Notes: generated by a model from the sequence alone, not told the origin. DNA of 64,000 nt from Promicromonospora sukumoe (GCF_014137995.1 NZ_JACGWV010000001.1:2976001-3040000), one strand, 5' to 3'. Counted from the first letter of the stretch, positions 7,668 to 16,871 are shown. Translations and numbers: made by a program.

Positions 7668-7781
7668 GTCGTGGTCTCCGTCTCGTGCGGCGTCGGCGGC
7701 GCGGTCACGGGAACGTACGGCGCCGTCCGGCGCGGAGAACACGGTCCTAACCGTTTAACGACAGCACCCGGAGCCGCCGGA

Positions 7782-8354
7782 TCACGGCTCCGGCGCCGTG
7801 AGGTAACGCTGCACCGTGGGCCCCAGCCAGGCGACGACGTCCGCCCGGGTCAGGTCCGCGGCCGGGCCGAAGCGCAGCACGTACCGCACCAGCGCCATGC
7901 CGAGCACCTGCGAGGCCACGAGCGCGGCCCGGCGTGCGGCGTCGTCGCGGGTGACGACGAACCGCTCGGCGAGCGGCAGGATCTGGCCGGTGAACACGTC
8001 GCGCATCCGCGCGGCGCCGGCCTCGTTGGTCACCCCGACGCGCAGCAGGGTCTGCAGCACGCTGTCGTGCTCCCACAGGTCCAGGAAGTGGCCCACGAGC
8101 ACGGCGCCGACGTCGTCCACCGGGATCGAGGCGAGGTCGGGCAGCACCAGCTCGACGTCGATCACCGCGGCGAACAGGCCCTCCTTGGAGCCGTAGTAGC
8201 GCATCACCATCGAGGGGTCGATGCCCGCGTCCTGGGCGATGGCGCGCACCGTGGCGCGCTCGTAGCCGTCGGCGGCGAACCGTTCGCGGGCGGCCGTCAG
8301 GATCGACGCGCGCGTCACGTCGGAGCGGCGCCGCGGGGCATCGGTGTCGGTCAT
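7782..8354 (-). CDS. TetR/AcrR-family transcriptional regulator
   Basis: Encodes 190 residues. Residues about 12-58 form the TetR helix-turn-helix (ILTAARERFAADGYERATVR, then IAQDAGIDPSMVMRYYGSKE with the YYxSKE recognition motif). The rest is an all-helical ligand domain with VLVGHFLDLWEHD and ALVRYVLRF. The gene is divergent from an FAD monooxygenase gene and shares a 107-bp region holding CAACG/CGTTG repeats, so it most likely represses both itself and the monooxygenase until a ligand, perhaps an aromatic compound, binds. The ATG at 8354 is 7 nt from a TACAGT box, consistent with a leaderless message. Confidence 0.9.
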   Translation of the reverse strand: MTDTDAPRRRSDVTRASILTAARERFAADGYERATVRAIAQDAGIDPSMVMRYYGSKEGLFAAVIDVELVLPDLASIPVDDVGAVLVGHFLDLWEHDSVLQTLLRVGVTNEAGAARMRDVFTGQILPLAERFVVTRDDAARRAALVASQVLGMALVRYVLRFGPAADLTRADVVAWLGPTVQRYLTAPEP

Positions 8355-8461
8355 GCCAACAACTGTAGGCCAACGTCCGTTGACCCCCGTCGAGCGCGTC
8401 CGCTACGTTGGTCAACAAGCGTTGGCAAACACCCGTTGACCGCGCACACCAGGAGGACACC
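8355..8461. promoter_or_regulatory. Divergent promoter/operator between tetR and monooxygenase
   Basis: Contains a perfect 12-bp palindrome CAACGTCCGTTG (8371-8382) and further CGTTG / CAAC half-sites at about 8405-8437. TTGACC (8380-8385) and TACGTT (8404-8409), 18 nt apart, form a plausible promoter for the monooxygenase, so a repressor on the palindrome would overlap the -35 box. AGGAGG at 8451-8456 is the monooxygenase ribosome-binding site. Confidence 0.65.
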
Positions 8462-9898
8462 ATGGACACGGACGTCATCGTCGTCGGGGCCGGGCCGACC
8501 GGCCTGCTGCTCGCCGGGGACCTGGCCACGGCCGGGGCGCGGGTCACCGTCCTGGAGAAGCGTCCGGCGGGGCTGAGCAACCTGACCAGGGCGTTCGCCG
8601 TGCACGCCCGCAGCCTGGAGGTGCTCGACGCGCGCGGCCTGGCCGACGAGCTGCTGACCCGGGGGCAGCGGGTCGAGAGCCTGCGGCTCTTCCAGCACCT
8701 GACGGTCGACCTGGCGGAGCTGCCGTCCCGGTTCCGCTTCGTGCTGGTCACGCCCCAGTACGAGGTCGAGCGGCTGCTGCGCCGTCGGGCCGACGAGGCG
8801 GGCGCGACCTTCCGGCACGAGGCCGAGGTGACCGCCCTGAGCCAGGACGCCGGCGGCGTCACCGTCACCACGGCCGACGGCGCCACCGTGCGGGCTCGGT
8901 ACCTTGTCGGCACCGACGGCGCCCGGTCCACGGTGCGCGGCGCCGTCGGCATCCCGTTCCCGGGCCGGGCCGTGATCCGCTCGATGGTCCTGGCCGACGT
9001 CCGGCTCGACCGTCAGCCCGCCGACCTGCTGACGGTCGCCGCCGCGAACGACTCGCTCGGCTTCCTCGCCCCGTTCGGCGACGGCTGGTACCGGTTCATC
9101 GGCTGGCACGGCAACCGCGACGTCGGCGAGGACGAGCCGGTGGACCTCGACGAGGTGCGCGCGATCGCCCGCGCCACCCTGCACGACGACTTCGGCATGT
9201 CCGAGACACGCTTCCTGTCCCGCTTCCACGCCGACGAGCGGCAGGCCCCCACCTACCGCGCGGGCCGCGTGTTCCTGGCCGGCGACGCCGCGCACGTGCA
9301 CAGCCCCGCGGGCGGCCTCGGCATGAACACCGGGATGCAGGACGCCGCGAACCTCGGCTGGAAGCTCGCGGCCGCGCTCCGCCTGCCCGACGACGCGGCC
9401 GACGCCGTGCTCGACACCTACCAGGCCGAACGCCACCCCGTCGGACGGCAGGTGCTGCGCACCAGCGGCGGGATACTGCGGGCCGCCACGCTGCCGGGGC
9501 CGGCCGTGGCGGCGGTGCGCCGCGGCGTCGTCGGCCTGGTGTCGCGGGTGGCGCCGGTCCGACGCCGGGCCGCGCTGACCGTCTCGGCCCTCGGCGTCGC
9601 CTACCCGGCGCCCCGCGGGTCGCACCCGCTGGTCCCGGCGCCCCGCGGGTCGCACCCGCTGGTCGGGACCCGCGCACGGGACCTGCCGCTGGAGGGCGGC
9701 TCGCGCCTGGCCGAGGCGCTCCGCGCGGGACGGTTCGTCCTGGTCGCCGCCGCGGGGGCCGCGGCCCCGGAGCTCCCGGCGGCGCCCGGCGAGGTCGACC
9801 CCGCCGGGCGCGTCGTCGTCCGCCGGACCGACGGCGGGGCGACCGCGCTGCTGGTGCGCCCCGACGGCTACGTGGCCGGCGCGGCCGCGGGTGTGTGA
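8462..9898 (+). CDS. FAD-dependent aromatic-ring-type monooxygenase
   Basis: Encodes 478 residues of the PheA/TetX-like FAD hydroxylase family: N-terminal VIVVGAGPTGLLLAGDL (FAD dinucleotide motif), VTVLEKRP, a central YLVGTDGARSTVR (DG motif) and GRVFLAGDAAHVHSPAGGLG with NTGMQDAANLGWKL (GD motif). Such enzymes use NAD(P)H and O2 to hydroxylate aromatic substrates, including antibiotics such as rifamycins or tetracyclines; the substrate here is unknown. ATG 8462 follows AGGAGG. A perfect 30-bp direct duplication (9605-9664) repeats ten residues (PAPRGSHPLV) in the linker before the C-terminal thioredoxin-like domain. Control by the divergent TetR gene is likely. Confidence 0.88.
   Translation: MDTDVIVVGAGPTGLLLAGDLATAGARVTVLEKRPAGLSNLTRAFAVHARSLEVLDARGLADELLTRGQRVESLRLFQHLTVDLAELPSRFRFVLVTPQYEVERLLRRRADEAGATFRHEAEVTALSQDAGGVTVTTADGATVRARYLVGTDGARSTVRGAVGIPFPGRAVIRSMVLADVRLDRQPADLLTVAAANDSLGFLAPFGDGWYRFIGWHGNRDVGEDEPVDLDEVRAIARATLHDDFGMSETRFLSRFHADERQAPTYRAGRVFLAGDAAHVHSPAGGLGMNTGMQDAANLGWKLAAALRLPDDAADAVLDTYQAERHPVGRQVLRTSGGILRAATLPGPAVAAVRRGVVGLVSRVAPVRRRAALTVSALGVAYPAPRGSHPLVPAPRGSHPLVGTRARDLPLEGGSRLAEALRAGRFVLVAAAGAAAPELPAAPGEVDPAGRVVVRRTDGGATALLVRPDGYVAGAAAGV
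9605..9664 (+). repeat. 30-bp perfect direct duplication within the monooxygenase gene
   Basis: Positions 9605-9634 and 9635-9664 are identical and in frame, duplicating the ten residues PAPRGSHPLV in a linker. With no divergence at all it is probably a recent slippage event and could differ between strains. Confidence 0.97.
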
Positions 9899-9900
9899 CC

Positions 9901-9918
9901 CGCGGCCGGCCGGCCGCG
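9901..9918. terminator. Bidirectional terminator-like palindrome
   Basis: Perfect 18-bp palindrome CGCGGCCGG/CCGGCCGCG directly after the monooxygenase stop (9898) and before the convergent DUF4190 stop (9926). It probably ends both transcripts. Confidence 0.55.
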
Positions 9919-9925
9919 CGCCGGC

Positions 9926-10639
9926 TCAGTACTCGTAGCTGTAGCTCGAGGTGGACTCCTGGAAGAAGCCCTCGCGGAACTCCGGGATGCTGAACGCGAT
10001 GGCGATCCCGACGGCCGCGAGCAGCGTCAGGCCGATCGTGACCCAGCCCGTGATGATGCCGGCCAGGGCCATGCCACCGTTGTCGGCCAGGCCCTCCTTC
10101 TGCGCCTTGCGGCTCAGGTGCCCGGTGATGACCGCCGGGATACCGGCCAGGAACCCGACGAAGCAGCTGAACAGCATGATGACGCTGAGGATGCCGAGGA
10201 CCAGCGACCACACACCGAGGGCGTTCTTCTCGGGCGCGACGGGGTAGGTCATGCCGTACTGGTAGGGCTGGCCCTGGTACGGCTGCTGCGGGTAGGGCTG
10301 GCCGTGCTGGTCGGTGTAGTACCGAGCAGGCCCCTGGGGGTTGCCCTGCTGGTCCGGAGCCTGCGGGTACGGCTGACCGTACGGCTGCGGGGGCTGGCCG
10401 TAGGGCTGCGGCTGGCCGTACGGCTGCTGCTGCGTGGGCTGGCCGTAGGGCTGCTGGTAGGGGTTCGTCGGCGCGGCCTGGCCCGGCGCGGGCTCGGGCG
10501 CGTCCGCCGCGCCGGGGCCGGGCGTCGCACCGGGGCCGGGCGTCGCACCGGGGCCGGGCGTCGCACCGGGGCCGGGCTGCTGGGGGTTCGGCTGCTTGGG
10601 CGGCTCGTACGGCGACTGCCACTCGTCGGGCTGGGTCAT
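9926..10639 (-). CDS. DUF4190 membrane protein, paralogue 1
   Basis: Encodes 237 residues: a long Pro/Gln/Gly/Tyr-rich N-terminal region (about 1-135, repeats of TPGPGA and QPYGQ) and a C-terminal DUF4190 domain with two hydrophobic segments (about 145-170 and 190-215) around a conserved KAQKEGLADNGGMALAGII turn. A short Ser/Tyr tail follows. The function of DUF4190 is unknown; the disordered tail probably faces the cytosol. ATG 10639 was chosen because all neighbours start MTQPD; a GGAAG lies upstream. It is the last of four tandem paralogues on this strand and has its own terminator. Confidence 0.85.
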   Translation of the reverse strand: MTQPDEWQSPYEPPKQPNPQQPGPGATPGPGATPGPGATPGPGAADAPEPAPGQAAPTNPYQQPYGQPTQQQPYGQPQPYGQPPQPYGQPYPQAPDQQGNPQGPARYYTDQHGQPYPQQPYQGQPYQYGMTYPVAPEKNALGVWSLVLGILSVIMLFSCFVGFLAGIPAVITGHLSRKAQKEGLADNGGMALAGIITGWVTIGLTLLAAVGIAIAFSIPEFREGFFQESTSSYSYEY

Positions 10640-10736
10640 GCTTCCACCTTCCACGGGGTGCGCGGGACGTCGGGGGCCGGGGTGAGCGGCCGGGTCGTGC
10701 GGGTGCCTGGGCCGCCGCTGCGTGCTGGGTCGCTGC

Positions 10737-11489
10737 TCATGCCTGGGTCACCGAGAACGCCGCACCGAGGAGCCCGAAGACGATGAGGACGATCCAGACC
10801 AGGATGGCGAGGCCGGCCAGGCCCACGTTGATCCAGCCCAGGACGAGGCCGGCCGTCGCCGACCCGGGGTTGTTCGCCAGGCCGTCCCGCACCGCCCTCC
10901 TGCTGGCGTTGCCGGTGACGATCGCGACCACGCCCAGGACCAGCGGGCACATGACCCAGCTCAGGATGCCCGTGACCAGCGACCAGACGCCCAGGTCGTT
11001 CTTGGGCGGCGCGGGCACGTAGCCGTACTGCGGCGCGGCGCCGTAGTACGGGGACTGGCCCTGGGGCGTGTACGGCTGCACCTGCCCGGACGCGTACTGG
11101 CCCGACGGGTACTGACCGGAGGGGTACTGCTGGCCGGACGCGTACTGCCCGGATGCGTGCTGGCCCGGGTACTGCGCCGGCTGGCCCGAGGCGTACGGGG
11201 ACGAGGGGTCGACGGCGTCCTGCGTCGGCTGGAGCGCCGGGTACTGCTGACCGGACGGGTACTGGCCGGGCGGGTACTGCTGGCCGGCCGGGTGCTGCGG
11301 GCCCGACGGGGGCGGCACCGGGTGGCCGTACGCCGGACCGGCGGGCGGCGCCGCGTGCTCGGGCGACGTCGGAGCCGGGGCCGGAGCCGGGGCCGTCGGC
11401 TGCTCGCGCGTGGGCTCCTCCCCCGCCGGTGGTGCGGCCGGCCGGTCGTCCGGCTCCTGCGGGGACTGCCCGTCGTCGGGCTGGGTCAT
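10737..11489 (-). CDS. DUF4190 membrane protein, paralogue 2
   Basis: Encodes 250 residues with the same layout as its neighbours: [10 protein letters not shown] start, about 155 residues of low-complexity Pro/Gln/Tyr/Ser repeats ([12 protein letters not shown] units), then [15 protein letters not shown], the first membrane helix, a basic [14 protein letters not shown] turn and a second helix pair ending near the C-terminus. The repeat unit (QYxSGQ) differs from paralogue 1 (QPYGQ), so the tails evolve quickly while the membrane part is kept. Function unknown. Confidence 0.85.
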   Translation of the reverse strand: MTQPDDGQSPQEPDDRPAAPPAGEEPTREQPTAPAPAPAPTSPEHAAPPAGPAYGHPVPPPSGPQHPAGQQYPPGQYPSGQQYPALQPTQDAVDPSSPYASGQPAQYPGQHASGQYASGQQYPSGQYPSGQYASGQVQPYTPQGQSPYYGAAPQYGYVPAPPKNDLGVWSLVTGILSWVMCPLVLGVVAIVTGNASRRAVRDGLANNPGSATAGLVLGWINVGLAGLAILVWIVLIVFGLLGAAFSVTQA

Positions 11490-11545
11490 CGTGCTGCCTT
11501 CCGTGCTCGGTCGCGCCGAGTGGCGCGGGCGGGAGACGACAGGTG

Positions 11546-11594
11546 AGCCCGCCGCGACCCGGAGGGAGACGTCACCTCGGGGTCGCGGCGGGCT
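11546..11594. terminator. Hairpin between DUF4190 paralogues 3 and 2
   Basis: Perfect 15-bp stem (11546-11560 with 11580-11594, arm AGCCCGCCGCGACCC) and a 19-nt loop, downstream of the stop at 11617 on the minus strand. It suggests the DUF4190 genes are not one simple operon. Confidence 0.7.
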
Positions 11595-11616
11595 GACCGA
11601 CCGCTGGGGTGGAGGC

Positions 11617-12210
11617 TCAGCTGTTCTCGAGCTCGTCCAGGAGCTCCTGGAGCTCCGGGTCCATGGTCTGGCCGGTGTCGCCGAGCTCCTGCTCGTAGCT
11701 GTTCTGCAGCTCCTGCTCGAAGCCCTCCTGGAACTCCGACGAGTTGGCGAGCGCCACCGAGAAGATGATGAAGCCGATCACGCCGAGGGTGATCAGCACC
11801 GTGCCGATCCAGCCCAGGATCAGGCCCGCGAGGCCCATGCCGCCGTTGTTCGCGAGACCCTCGCGCTGCGCCGCCCGGCTCTTGGCACCGGTGATGATCG
11901 CCGCGATACCCGTGACCAGGCCGCAGCCCAGCACGGACAGGATGCCCAGCACGAGCGACCAGACGCCGAGGCTGTTCTTCGGCAGCGGCTCACCGTAGCC
12001 GGGCTGCGCGCCCTGCGCGTAGACCTGCTGCTGCTCGCCGTACGGCTGCTGTCCGTACGGCGCCTGGCCGTACGGCGCCTGGCCGTAGGGCGCCTGCTCG
12101 TGCGGCGCGGGCTGACCGGGGACCGAGCCCGGCGCGGGGTTCGCGGGCTGCCCCTGCTCGGGCTGCTGCGGCGGGTCGTAGGGCGACTGGCCGCCGTCAG
12201 GCTGGGTCAT
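11617..12210 (-). CDS. DUF4190 membrane protein, paralogue 3
   Basis: Encodes 197 residues: [14 protein letters not shown] start, about 85 residues of Pro/Gln/Tyr repeats (APYGQ three times), [15 protein letters not shown], two membrane helices around a [15 protein letters not shown] turn, and an acidic, Glu/Leu-rich C-terminal tail of about 45 residues that looks helical. This acidic tail is absent in the other three copies and may bind a partner. ATG 12210 has AGAGG upstream. Function unknown. Confidence 0.85.
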   Translation of the reverse strand: MTQPDGGQSPYDPPQQPEQGQPANPAPGSVPGQPAPHEQAPYGQAPYGQAPYGQQPYGEQQQVYAQGAQPGYGEPLPKNSLGVWSLVLGILSVLGCGLVTGIAAIITGAKSRAAQREGLANNGGMGLAGLILGWIGTVLITLGVIGFIIFSVALANSSEFQEGFEQELQNSYEQELGDTGQTMDPELQELLDELENS

Positions 12211-12274
12211 CGTGCTACCTCTCTGCTTGCGGTGGGCCGGGGGACTGGCCCGGTCCGGAGGTGCCAAACCTACA

Positions 12275-12320
12275 GGTAGGACGCCCCGCGCGGCAGGAAA
12301 ACCGCGCGGGGAGACCTACC
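12275..12320. terminator. Two-part hairpin between DUF4190 paralogues 4 and 3
   Basis: Inner 10-bp stem CCCCGCGCGG/CCGCGCGGGG (12284-12293 with 12302-12311) with loop CAGGAAAA, closed by an outer GGTAGG/CCTACC stem (12275-12280 with 12315-12320). It lies just after the stop of paralogue 4. Confidence 0.7.
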
Positions 12321-12340
12321 CGTGTCGCACGCGCAAGAGG

Positions 12341-12979
12341 TCAGTAGTTCCAGTCGTTCGGGTTCTGCATGTTGTCCCAGCCGTTGATGCCGCCGGCGAA
12401 CAGCCCGACCGCCAGCGCGACGATGAAGAACACGATGGCGAGCAACGCGAGCGCCACGTTGACCCAGCCCAGGATCAGGCCCGCGGTACCCATCCCTCGG
12501 TTGTTCGCCAGGCCCTCGTCGACCGCCCGGCGGCTCATGGTGCCGGTGATGATCGCGGCGATCCCGAGCAGGAGCGGGCAGAACACGAAGCTCAGGATGC
12601 CCGTGACCAGCGCCCACACGCCCAGGTCGTTCTTGGGCGGCGTGGCGGAGGTGTAGCCGTACTGGGGCGCGGGGGCGCCGGGCTGCCCGTAGGGCGTCTG
12701 TGCGCTCTGCTGACCGTAGGGGGCGGCAGAGTCGGGACCAGCGGGCGGTCCCGGGTTCGGCTCCTGCGGTGCGGGCTGTTGCCCTGCGGGCTCCTGCGGG
12801 GCCGGCGGCTGTCCGGCGGGCGGCTGCTCAGCGCCGTACTGTCCTGGGAGTGGCTGCGTGGGTGACGCTCCGGGCTCCGGGGGCGTGGATCCTGGCAGCG
12901 GCTGCGTAGGCGGCGTCTCCGGCTGGGGCTCGCGCGGATCACGCGGATCGCGCGGCGTACCGCCCTCGTTCTCGGTCAT
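12341..12979 (-). CDS. DUF4190 membrane protein, paralogue 4
   Basis: Encodes 212 residues and is the first of the four tandem copies in transcription order. The N-terminus (MTENEGGTPRDPRD) differs from the MTQPD start of the others; then come TQPLPG and APQEP repeats, KNDLGVWALVTGILS, two membrane helices with a MSRRAVDEGLANNRG turn, and a short Asn/Asp-rich tail ending NPNDWNY. The C-terminal domain is closest to paralogue 2. Role unknown; envelope or stress adaptation is only a guess from membrane location. Confidence 0.85.
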   Translation of the reverse strand: MTENEGGTPRDPRDPREPQPETPPTQPLPGSTPPEPGASPTQPLPGQYGAEQPPAGQPPAPQEPAGQQPAPQEPNPGPPAGPDSAAPYGQQSAQTPYGQPGAPAPQYGYTSATPPKNDLGVWALVTGILSFVFCPLLLGIAAIITGTMSRRAVDEGLANNRGMGTAGLILGWVNVALALLAIVFFIVALAVGLFAGGINGWDNMQNPNDWNY

Positions 12980-13105
12980 GAGGCTGCCTTCCCTTCCAGA
13001 TCAGGGCTGGGAGCACCAGGACCGGTGTCCCACCTCTACCTAACCAGGGTTGGGACGGACCTGCCTGCGAACGCCCCGGTGGGGACGCCGCCGTCGGGCA
13101 GACCG

Positions 13106-13144
13106 GAGGCCCTGGCCGGAGAGCGGGTCTCCGGCCAGGGCCTC
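13106..13144. terminator. Terminator hairpin after aspS
   Basis: Perfect 17-bp stem (13106-13122 with 13128-13144) and a 5-nt GCGGG loop, eleven bases beyond the aspS stop at 13155. The strength of the stem makes a real terminator likely. Confidence 0.8.
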
Positions 13145-13154
13145 GGGCCACGGG

Positions 13155-14942
13155 TCACGCCGTGGGCGTCGCCACGGGTGCGGCCTCGGGCGTGAAGTCG
13201 ACGCCCGCCTCCTTGCGCTGCTCCGGCGTGATGGGCGCCGGGGCCGCCGTCAGCGGGTCGAACCCGCCGCCCGACTTCGGGAAGGCGATGACGTCGCGGA
13301 TCGAGGCCGACTTCGTCAGCAGGGAGACGATGCGGTCCCAGCCGAACGCGATGCCGCCGTGCGGCGGGGCGCCGAACGCGAAGGCGTCGAGCAGGAAGCC
13401 GAACTTCTCCTGCGCCTCCTCCTGGCCGATGCCCATCACCTCGAAGACGCGCTCCTGCACGTCGCGGCGGTGGATACGGATCGAGCCGCCGCCGATCTCG
13501 TTGCCGTTGCAGACGATGTCGTAGGCGTAGGCCAGGGCCTCGCCCGGCTCCTTCTCGAACGTGTCGATCCACTCGGGGGTGGGCGACGTGAACGCGTGGT
13601 GCACGGCGGTCCAGGCGGACGAGCCGAGGTCGACGTCGTCGTCCTCGCCGGCCGGCTTGAACAGGGGCGCGTCCACGACCCAGACGAAGGACCAGGCGTC
13701 CTCGTCGATCTGACCGGTCTTGTGCGCGATCTCGAGCCGGGCCGCACCGAGCAGGGCGCGCGCCTCCGTCGTCTTGCCGGCGGCGAAGAACACCGCGTCG
13801 CCCGGCTGCGCGCCGGTCGCGGCGGCGAGGCCCGCGCGCTCGTCGTCGGACAGGTTCTTGGCGACGGGGCCGCCGAGCTCGCCGTCCTCGGTGAACGTGA
13901 CGTACGCGAGGCCGCGGGCGCCGCGCTGCTTGGCCCACTCCTGCCAGGCGTCGAACTGGCGGCGCGGCTGGGCCGCCCCGCCGGCCATGACGACGGCGCC
14001 CACGTACTCGGCCTGGAACACGCGGAACGGCGTGGCCGTGAAGTAGTCGGTGAGCTCGACGATCGGGTTCTCGAAGCGCAGGTCGGGCTTGTCCGTGCCG
14101 TACAGGCGCATGGCCTCGTGGAACGTGATGCGCTGGATGGGCGTCGGGATCTCGACGTCGACCAGCGCCCACAGCGACTGGAGGATCTTCTCGCCCAGGG
14201 CGATCACGTCCTCCTGGTCCACGAAGCTCATCTCGACGTCGAGCTGCGTGAACTCCGGCTGGCGGTCCGCGCGGAAGTCCTCGTCGCGGTAGCAGCGCGC
14301 GATCTGGTAGTAGCGCTCCATGCCGCCCACCATGAGGAGCTGCTTGAAGAGCTGCGGCGACTGCGGCAGGGCGTACCAGGAGCCGGGCGCGAGGCGGGCC
14401 GGGACCAGGAAGTCGCGTGCGCCCTCCGGGGTGGACCGGGTCAGGGTCGGCGTCTCGATCTCGACGAAGTCCTGCTCGTCCAGCACGCGGCGCGCGGCCT
14501 GGTTGGCCTTGGCGCGCAGGCGCAGGGCGTGCGCGGGGGCCGGACGGCGCAGGTCGAGGTAGCGGTGCTTGAGGCGCGCCTCCTCGCCGATGACCTCGGT
14601 GTCCGCGAGCGCCGTCGAGACCTGGAACGGCAGCGGGGCGGACTCGTTGAGGGTGACGACCTCGGTGGCGACGAGCTCGATCTCGCCGGTGGCGAGGTTG
14701 GCGTTGGCGTTGCCCTCGGGACGGCGGCCGACCTCGCCGGTGACCTGCAGCACGAACTCGGCGCGCAGCGGGTGGGCGATCTCCTCGTCGCGGATGACGA
14801 CCTGGGCGATGCCGGACGCGTCGCGCAGGTCGATGAACGCCACTCCCCCGTGATCACGGCGGCGATCGACCCAGCCCGTGAGGGTGACGGTCTGGCCGAT
14901 GTGCTCGGCCCGCAGTGAGCCGGCCGTGTGGGTGCGGAGCAC
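13155..14942 (-). CDS. aspS: Aspartyl-tRNA synthetase (bacterial type, possibly Asp/Asn non-discriminating)
   Basis: Encodes 595 residues, the usual bacterial length: N-terminal OB fold (about 1-110, [19 protein letters not shown]), class II core with motif 1 [19 protein letters not shown], motif 2 [19 protein letters not shown], the bacterial GAD insertion (about 300-420) and motif 3 [13 protein letters not shown]. It charges tRNA-Asp in the cytosol. Many actinobacteria lacking asparaginyl-tRNA synthetase use AspRS on both tRNAs with GatCAB correction; this window cannot decide that. Start GTG 14942 has GGAAGGA upstream. Its position near hisS and relA is the conserved actinobacterial order. 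Confidence 0.97.
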   Translation of the reverse strand: MLRTHTAGSLRAEHIGQTVTLTGWVDRRRDHGGVAFIDLRDASGIAQVVIRDEEIAHPLRAEFVLQVTGEVGRRPEGNANANLATGEIELVATEVVTLNESAPLPFQVSTALADTEVIGEEARLKHRYLDLRRPAPAHALRLRAKANQAARRVLDEQDFVEIETPTLTRSTPEGARDFLVPARLAPGSWYALPQSPQLFKQLLMVGGMERYYQIARCYRDEDFRADRQPEFTQLDVEMSFVDQEDVIALGEKILQSLWALVDVEIPTPIQRITFHEAMRLYGTDKPDLRFENPIVELTDYFTATPFRVFQAEYVGAVVMAGGAAQPRRQFDAWQEWAKQRGARGLAYVTFTEDGELGGPVAKNLSDDERAGLAAATGAQPGDAVFFAAGKTTEARALLGAARLEIAHKTGQIDEDAWSFVWVVDAPLFKPAGEDDDVDLGSSAWTAVHHAFTSPTPEWIDTFEKEPGEALAYAYDIVCNGNEIGGGSIRIHRRDVQERVFEVMGIGQEEAQEKFGFLLDAFAFGAPPHGGIAFGWDRIVSLLTKSASIRDVIAFPKSGGGFDPLTAAPAPITPEQRKEAGVDFTPEAAPVATPTA

Positions 14943-15017
14943 GGAGTAAGTCCTTCCAGCGTGGGTTGAGGGTCCCGAGAATTCTAGTCACCGCCGGGGC
15001 CCCTTGGCGCCGCCGGC

Positions 15018-15026
15018 TGTGGACAA
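15018..15026 (-). promoter_or_regulatory. Perfect DnaA-box sequence (TTGTCCACA)
   Basis: TGTGGACAA on the plus strand in the aspS / F420-enzyme intergenic region. It matches the DnaA box consensus of high-G+C actinobacteria. Two more exact copies occur at 20581-20589 and 26537-26545. The role is unproven. Confidence 0.45.
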
Positions 15027-15063
15027 CGCCGTGGCGCGTGGCCCGGCGCGTAGCCTGACGCCC

Positions 15064-15534
15064 ATGGCCAGGACTATCGCGACCAACACGACCGTGACCC
15101 GGGACGAGCTGCTGGAGTTCCTGCGCTCGCGCAGCAACGGAATCCTCGTGACCAGCAGGACCGACGGCGCCCCGCAGCTCAGCCCCGTGACGTACGGCGT
15201 GGACCCGGAGGGTCGCGTCGTCGTCTCGACGTACCCGGAGCGCGCGAAGGCGCGCAACCTGCGGCAGCGGCCGGCGGCGTCGTTCCTGGCGCTGGGCGAG
15301 GACTTCGGCGCGGCGTGGGTGCAGGTGGACGGCACGGCGGAGGTGCTGGACATCCCCGAGTCGGTGGAGCCGCTGGTCGACTACTTCCGTGCGGCCGCCG
15401 GCAAGGAGCACCCCGACTGGGACGAGTACCGCGCGGCGATGGTCGAGCAGGGCAAGTCGCTGGTGCGGATCACGATCGAGCGCTGGGGCCCGGTGGCGAC
15501 GGGTGGTTTTCCGGCGCGGCTCGCGGACGGCTGA
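15064..15534 (+). CDS. PPOX-class F420-dependent oxidoreductase
   Basis: Encodes 156 residues, one split-beta-barrel flavin/F420-binding domain. TRDELLEFLRSRSNGILVTS opens the barrel; APQLSPVTYGVDPEGRVVVST and ERAKARNLRQRP follow the pattern of the pyridoxamine-oxidase-like F420 enzymes of actinobacteria, and VRITIERWGPVATGG closes it. These small dimeric cytosolic proteins bind F420 (or FMN/haem) and reduce varied small molecules; the substrate is unknown. ATG 15064 lies 7 nt after TAGCCT (15051-15056), a leaderless promoter. It is followed 35 nt later by the aminotransferase gene. Confidence 0.85.
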   Translation: MARTIATNTTVTRDELLEFLRSRSNGILVTSRTDGAPQLSPVTYGVDPEGRVVVSTYPERAKARNLRQRPAASFLALGEDFGAAWVQVDGTAEVLDIPESVEPLVDYFRAAAGKEHPDWDEYRAAMVEQGKSLVRITIERWGPVATGGFPARLADG

Positions 15535-15569
15535 CGGGGGCACCCGCCGGGACCTGCGACCATGATCGG

Positions 15570-16784
15570 GTGCGAGAGATCAGGCAGAGCCGCAAGCTGA
15601 AGTCCGTCCGGTACGACGTCCGGGGTCCGATCCTGGAGGAGGCGTACCGGCTGGAGGCCGAGGGTCACAAGATCCTCAAGCTGAACATCGGCAACCCCGC
15701 GCCGTTCGGGTTCGAGGCGCCCGAGGCGATCCTGGCGGACATGATCCACCACCTGCCGCAGGCGCAGGGGTACAGCGACAGCCGCGGCATCTACTCGGCG
15801 CGCACCGCCGTGGCGCACTACTACCAGTCGCACGGCATCGACACGCACGTCGACGACGTCTACATCGGCAACGGCGTCTCCGAGATGATCAGCATGGTGC
15901 TGCAGGCCCTGATCGACGACGGCGACGAGGTGCTGGTCCCCGCGCCGGACTACCCGCTGTGGACCGGCGCCGTGAGCCTGCAGGGCGGCACGCCCGTGCA
16001 CTACCGCTGCGACGAGTCCAACGGGTGGAACCCCGACCTGGAGGACATCGAGTCGCGCATCACGCCCGCCACGAAGGCGCTCGTGATCATCAACCCGAAC
16101 AACCCGACGGGCGCGGTCTACAGCGAGTCGATCGTCAAGGGGCTGGCGGAGCTGGCGCGCAAGCACGACCTGGTGCTCCTGAGCGACGAGATCTACGAGA
16201 AGATCCTGTTCGACGGCGCCACCCACCACCACACCGCGACGTTCGCCGACGACGACGTCCTGTGCATCACGTTCAGCGGCCTGTCCAAGGCATACCGGAT
16301 CTGCGGCTACCGGTCGGGCTGGGCCATGATCTCCGGCCCCAAGCACCGCGCCGCCGACTTCATCGAAGGCCTCACCCTCGTCTCCAACATGCGGATGTGC
16401 GCCAACGTGCCGGCGCAGCACGCCATCCAGACGGCGCTCGGCGGCTACCAGTCGATCGAACACCTGATCCAGCCCGGCGGCCGGTTCTACGAGCAGGCGA
16501 TGCTCGCCGACAAGCTGCTCAACGAGATCCCCGGCGTCAGCTCGGTGCGGCCGCGCGGCGCCCTGTACTGCTTCCCGCGGCTGGACCCTGAGATGTACCC
16601 GATCAAGGACGACGAGGCGTTCGTGATCGGCCTGCTGCGCGCCAAGAAGATCCTGGTCACGCACGGGACCGGCTTCAACTGGCCCGAGACCGACCACTTC
16701 CGGCTCGTCACGCTGCCCGACGTCGACGTGCTGAGCGAGGCGATCGGCCGCATCGCGGAGTACCTGGACGAGATCCGGGCCTGA
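15570..16784 (+). CDS. alaA: PLP-dependent alanine aminotransferase (AlaA type)
   Basis: Encodes 404 residues of the class I/II aminotransferase fold. Diagnostic parts: LNIGNPAPFGFEAP near the start, QGYSDSRGIYSAR, IINPNNPTGAVYS, LLSDEIYEKILFDG, the PLP-lysine site FSGLSKAYRICGYR, and MRMCANVPAQHAIQTALGGY, which is almost the E. coli AlaA sequence. The family converts pyruvate and glutamate to alanine and 2-oxoglutarate in the cytosol. GTG 15570 is used; a nearby ATG at 15562 is out of frame. The gene runs behind the F420 enzyme and ends before two hairpins. Confidence 0.93.
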   Translation: MREIRQSRKLKSVRYDVRGPILEEAYRLEAEGHKILKLNIGNPAPFGFEAPEAILADMIHHLPQAQGYSDSRGIYSARTAVAHYYQSHGIDTHVDDVYIGNGVSEMISMVLQALIDDGDEVLVPAPDYPLWTGAVSLQGGTPVHYRCDESNGWNPDLEDIESRITPATKALVIINPNNPTGAVYSESIVKGLAELARKHDLVLLSDEIYEKILFDGATHHHTATFADDDVLCITFSGLSKAYRICGYRSGWAMISGPKHRAADFIEGLTLVSNMRMCANVPAQHAIQTALGGYQSIEHLIQPGGRFYEQAMLADKLLNEIPGVSSVRPRGALYCFPRLDPEMYPIKDDEAFVIGLLRAKKILVTHGTGFNWPETDHFRLVTLPDVDVLSEAIGRIAEYLDEIRA

Positions 16785-16834
16785 CGGGGGGGCGGGCTGG
16801 CCGAGTGACGGCGGCCCTGGACGCCGTCGGGCGA

Positions 16835-16854
16835 CCGCCCCTTCGAGGGGGCGG
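16835..16854 (+). terminator. Hairpin after alaA
   Basis: CCGCCCC (16835-16841) pairs with GGGGCGG (16848-16854) over a TTCGAG loop, 50 nt after the alaA stop. A second, much longer palindrome follows at 16872. Confidence 0.55.
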
Positions 16855-16871
16855 CAGCCAACCTCCCCTTT

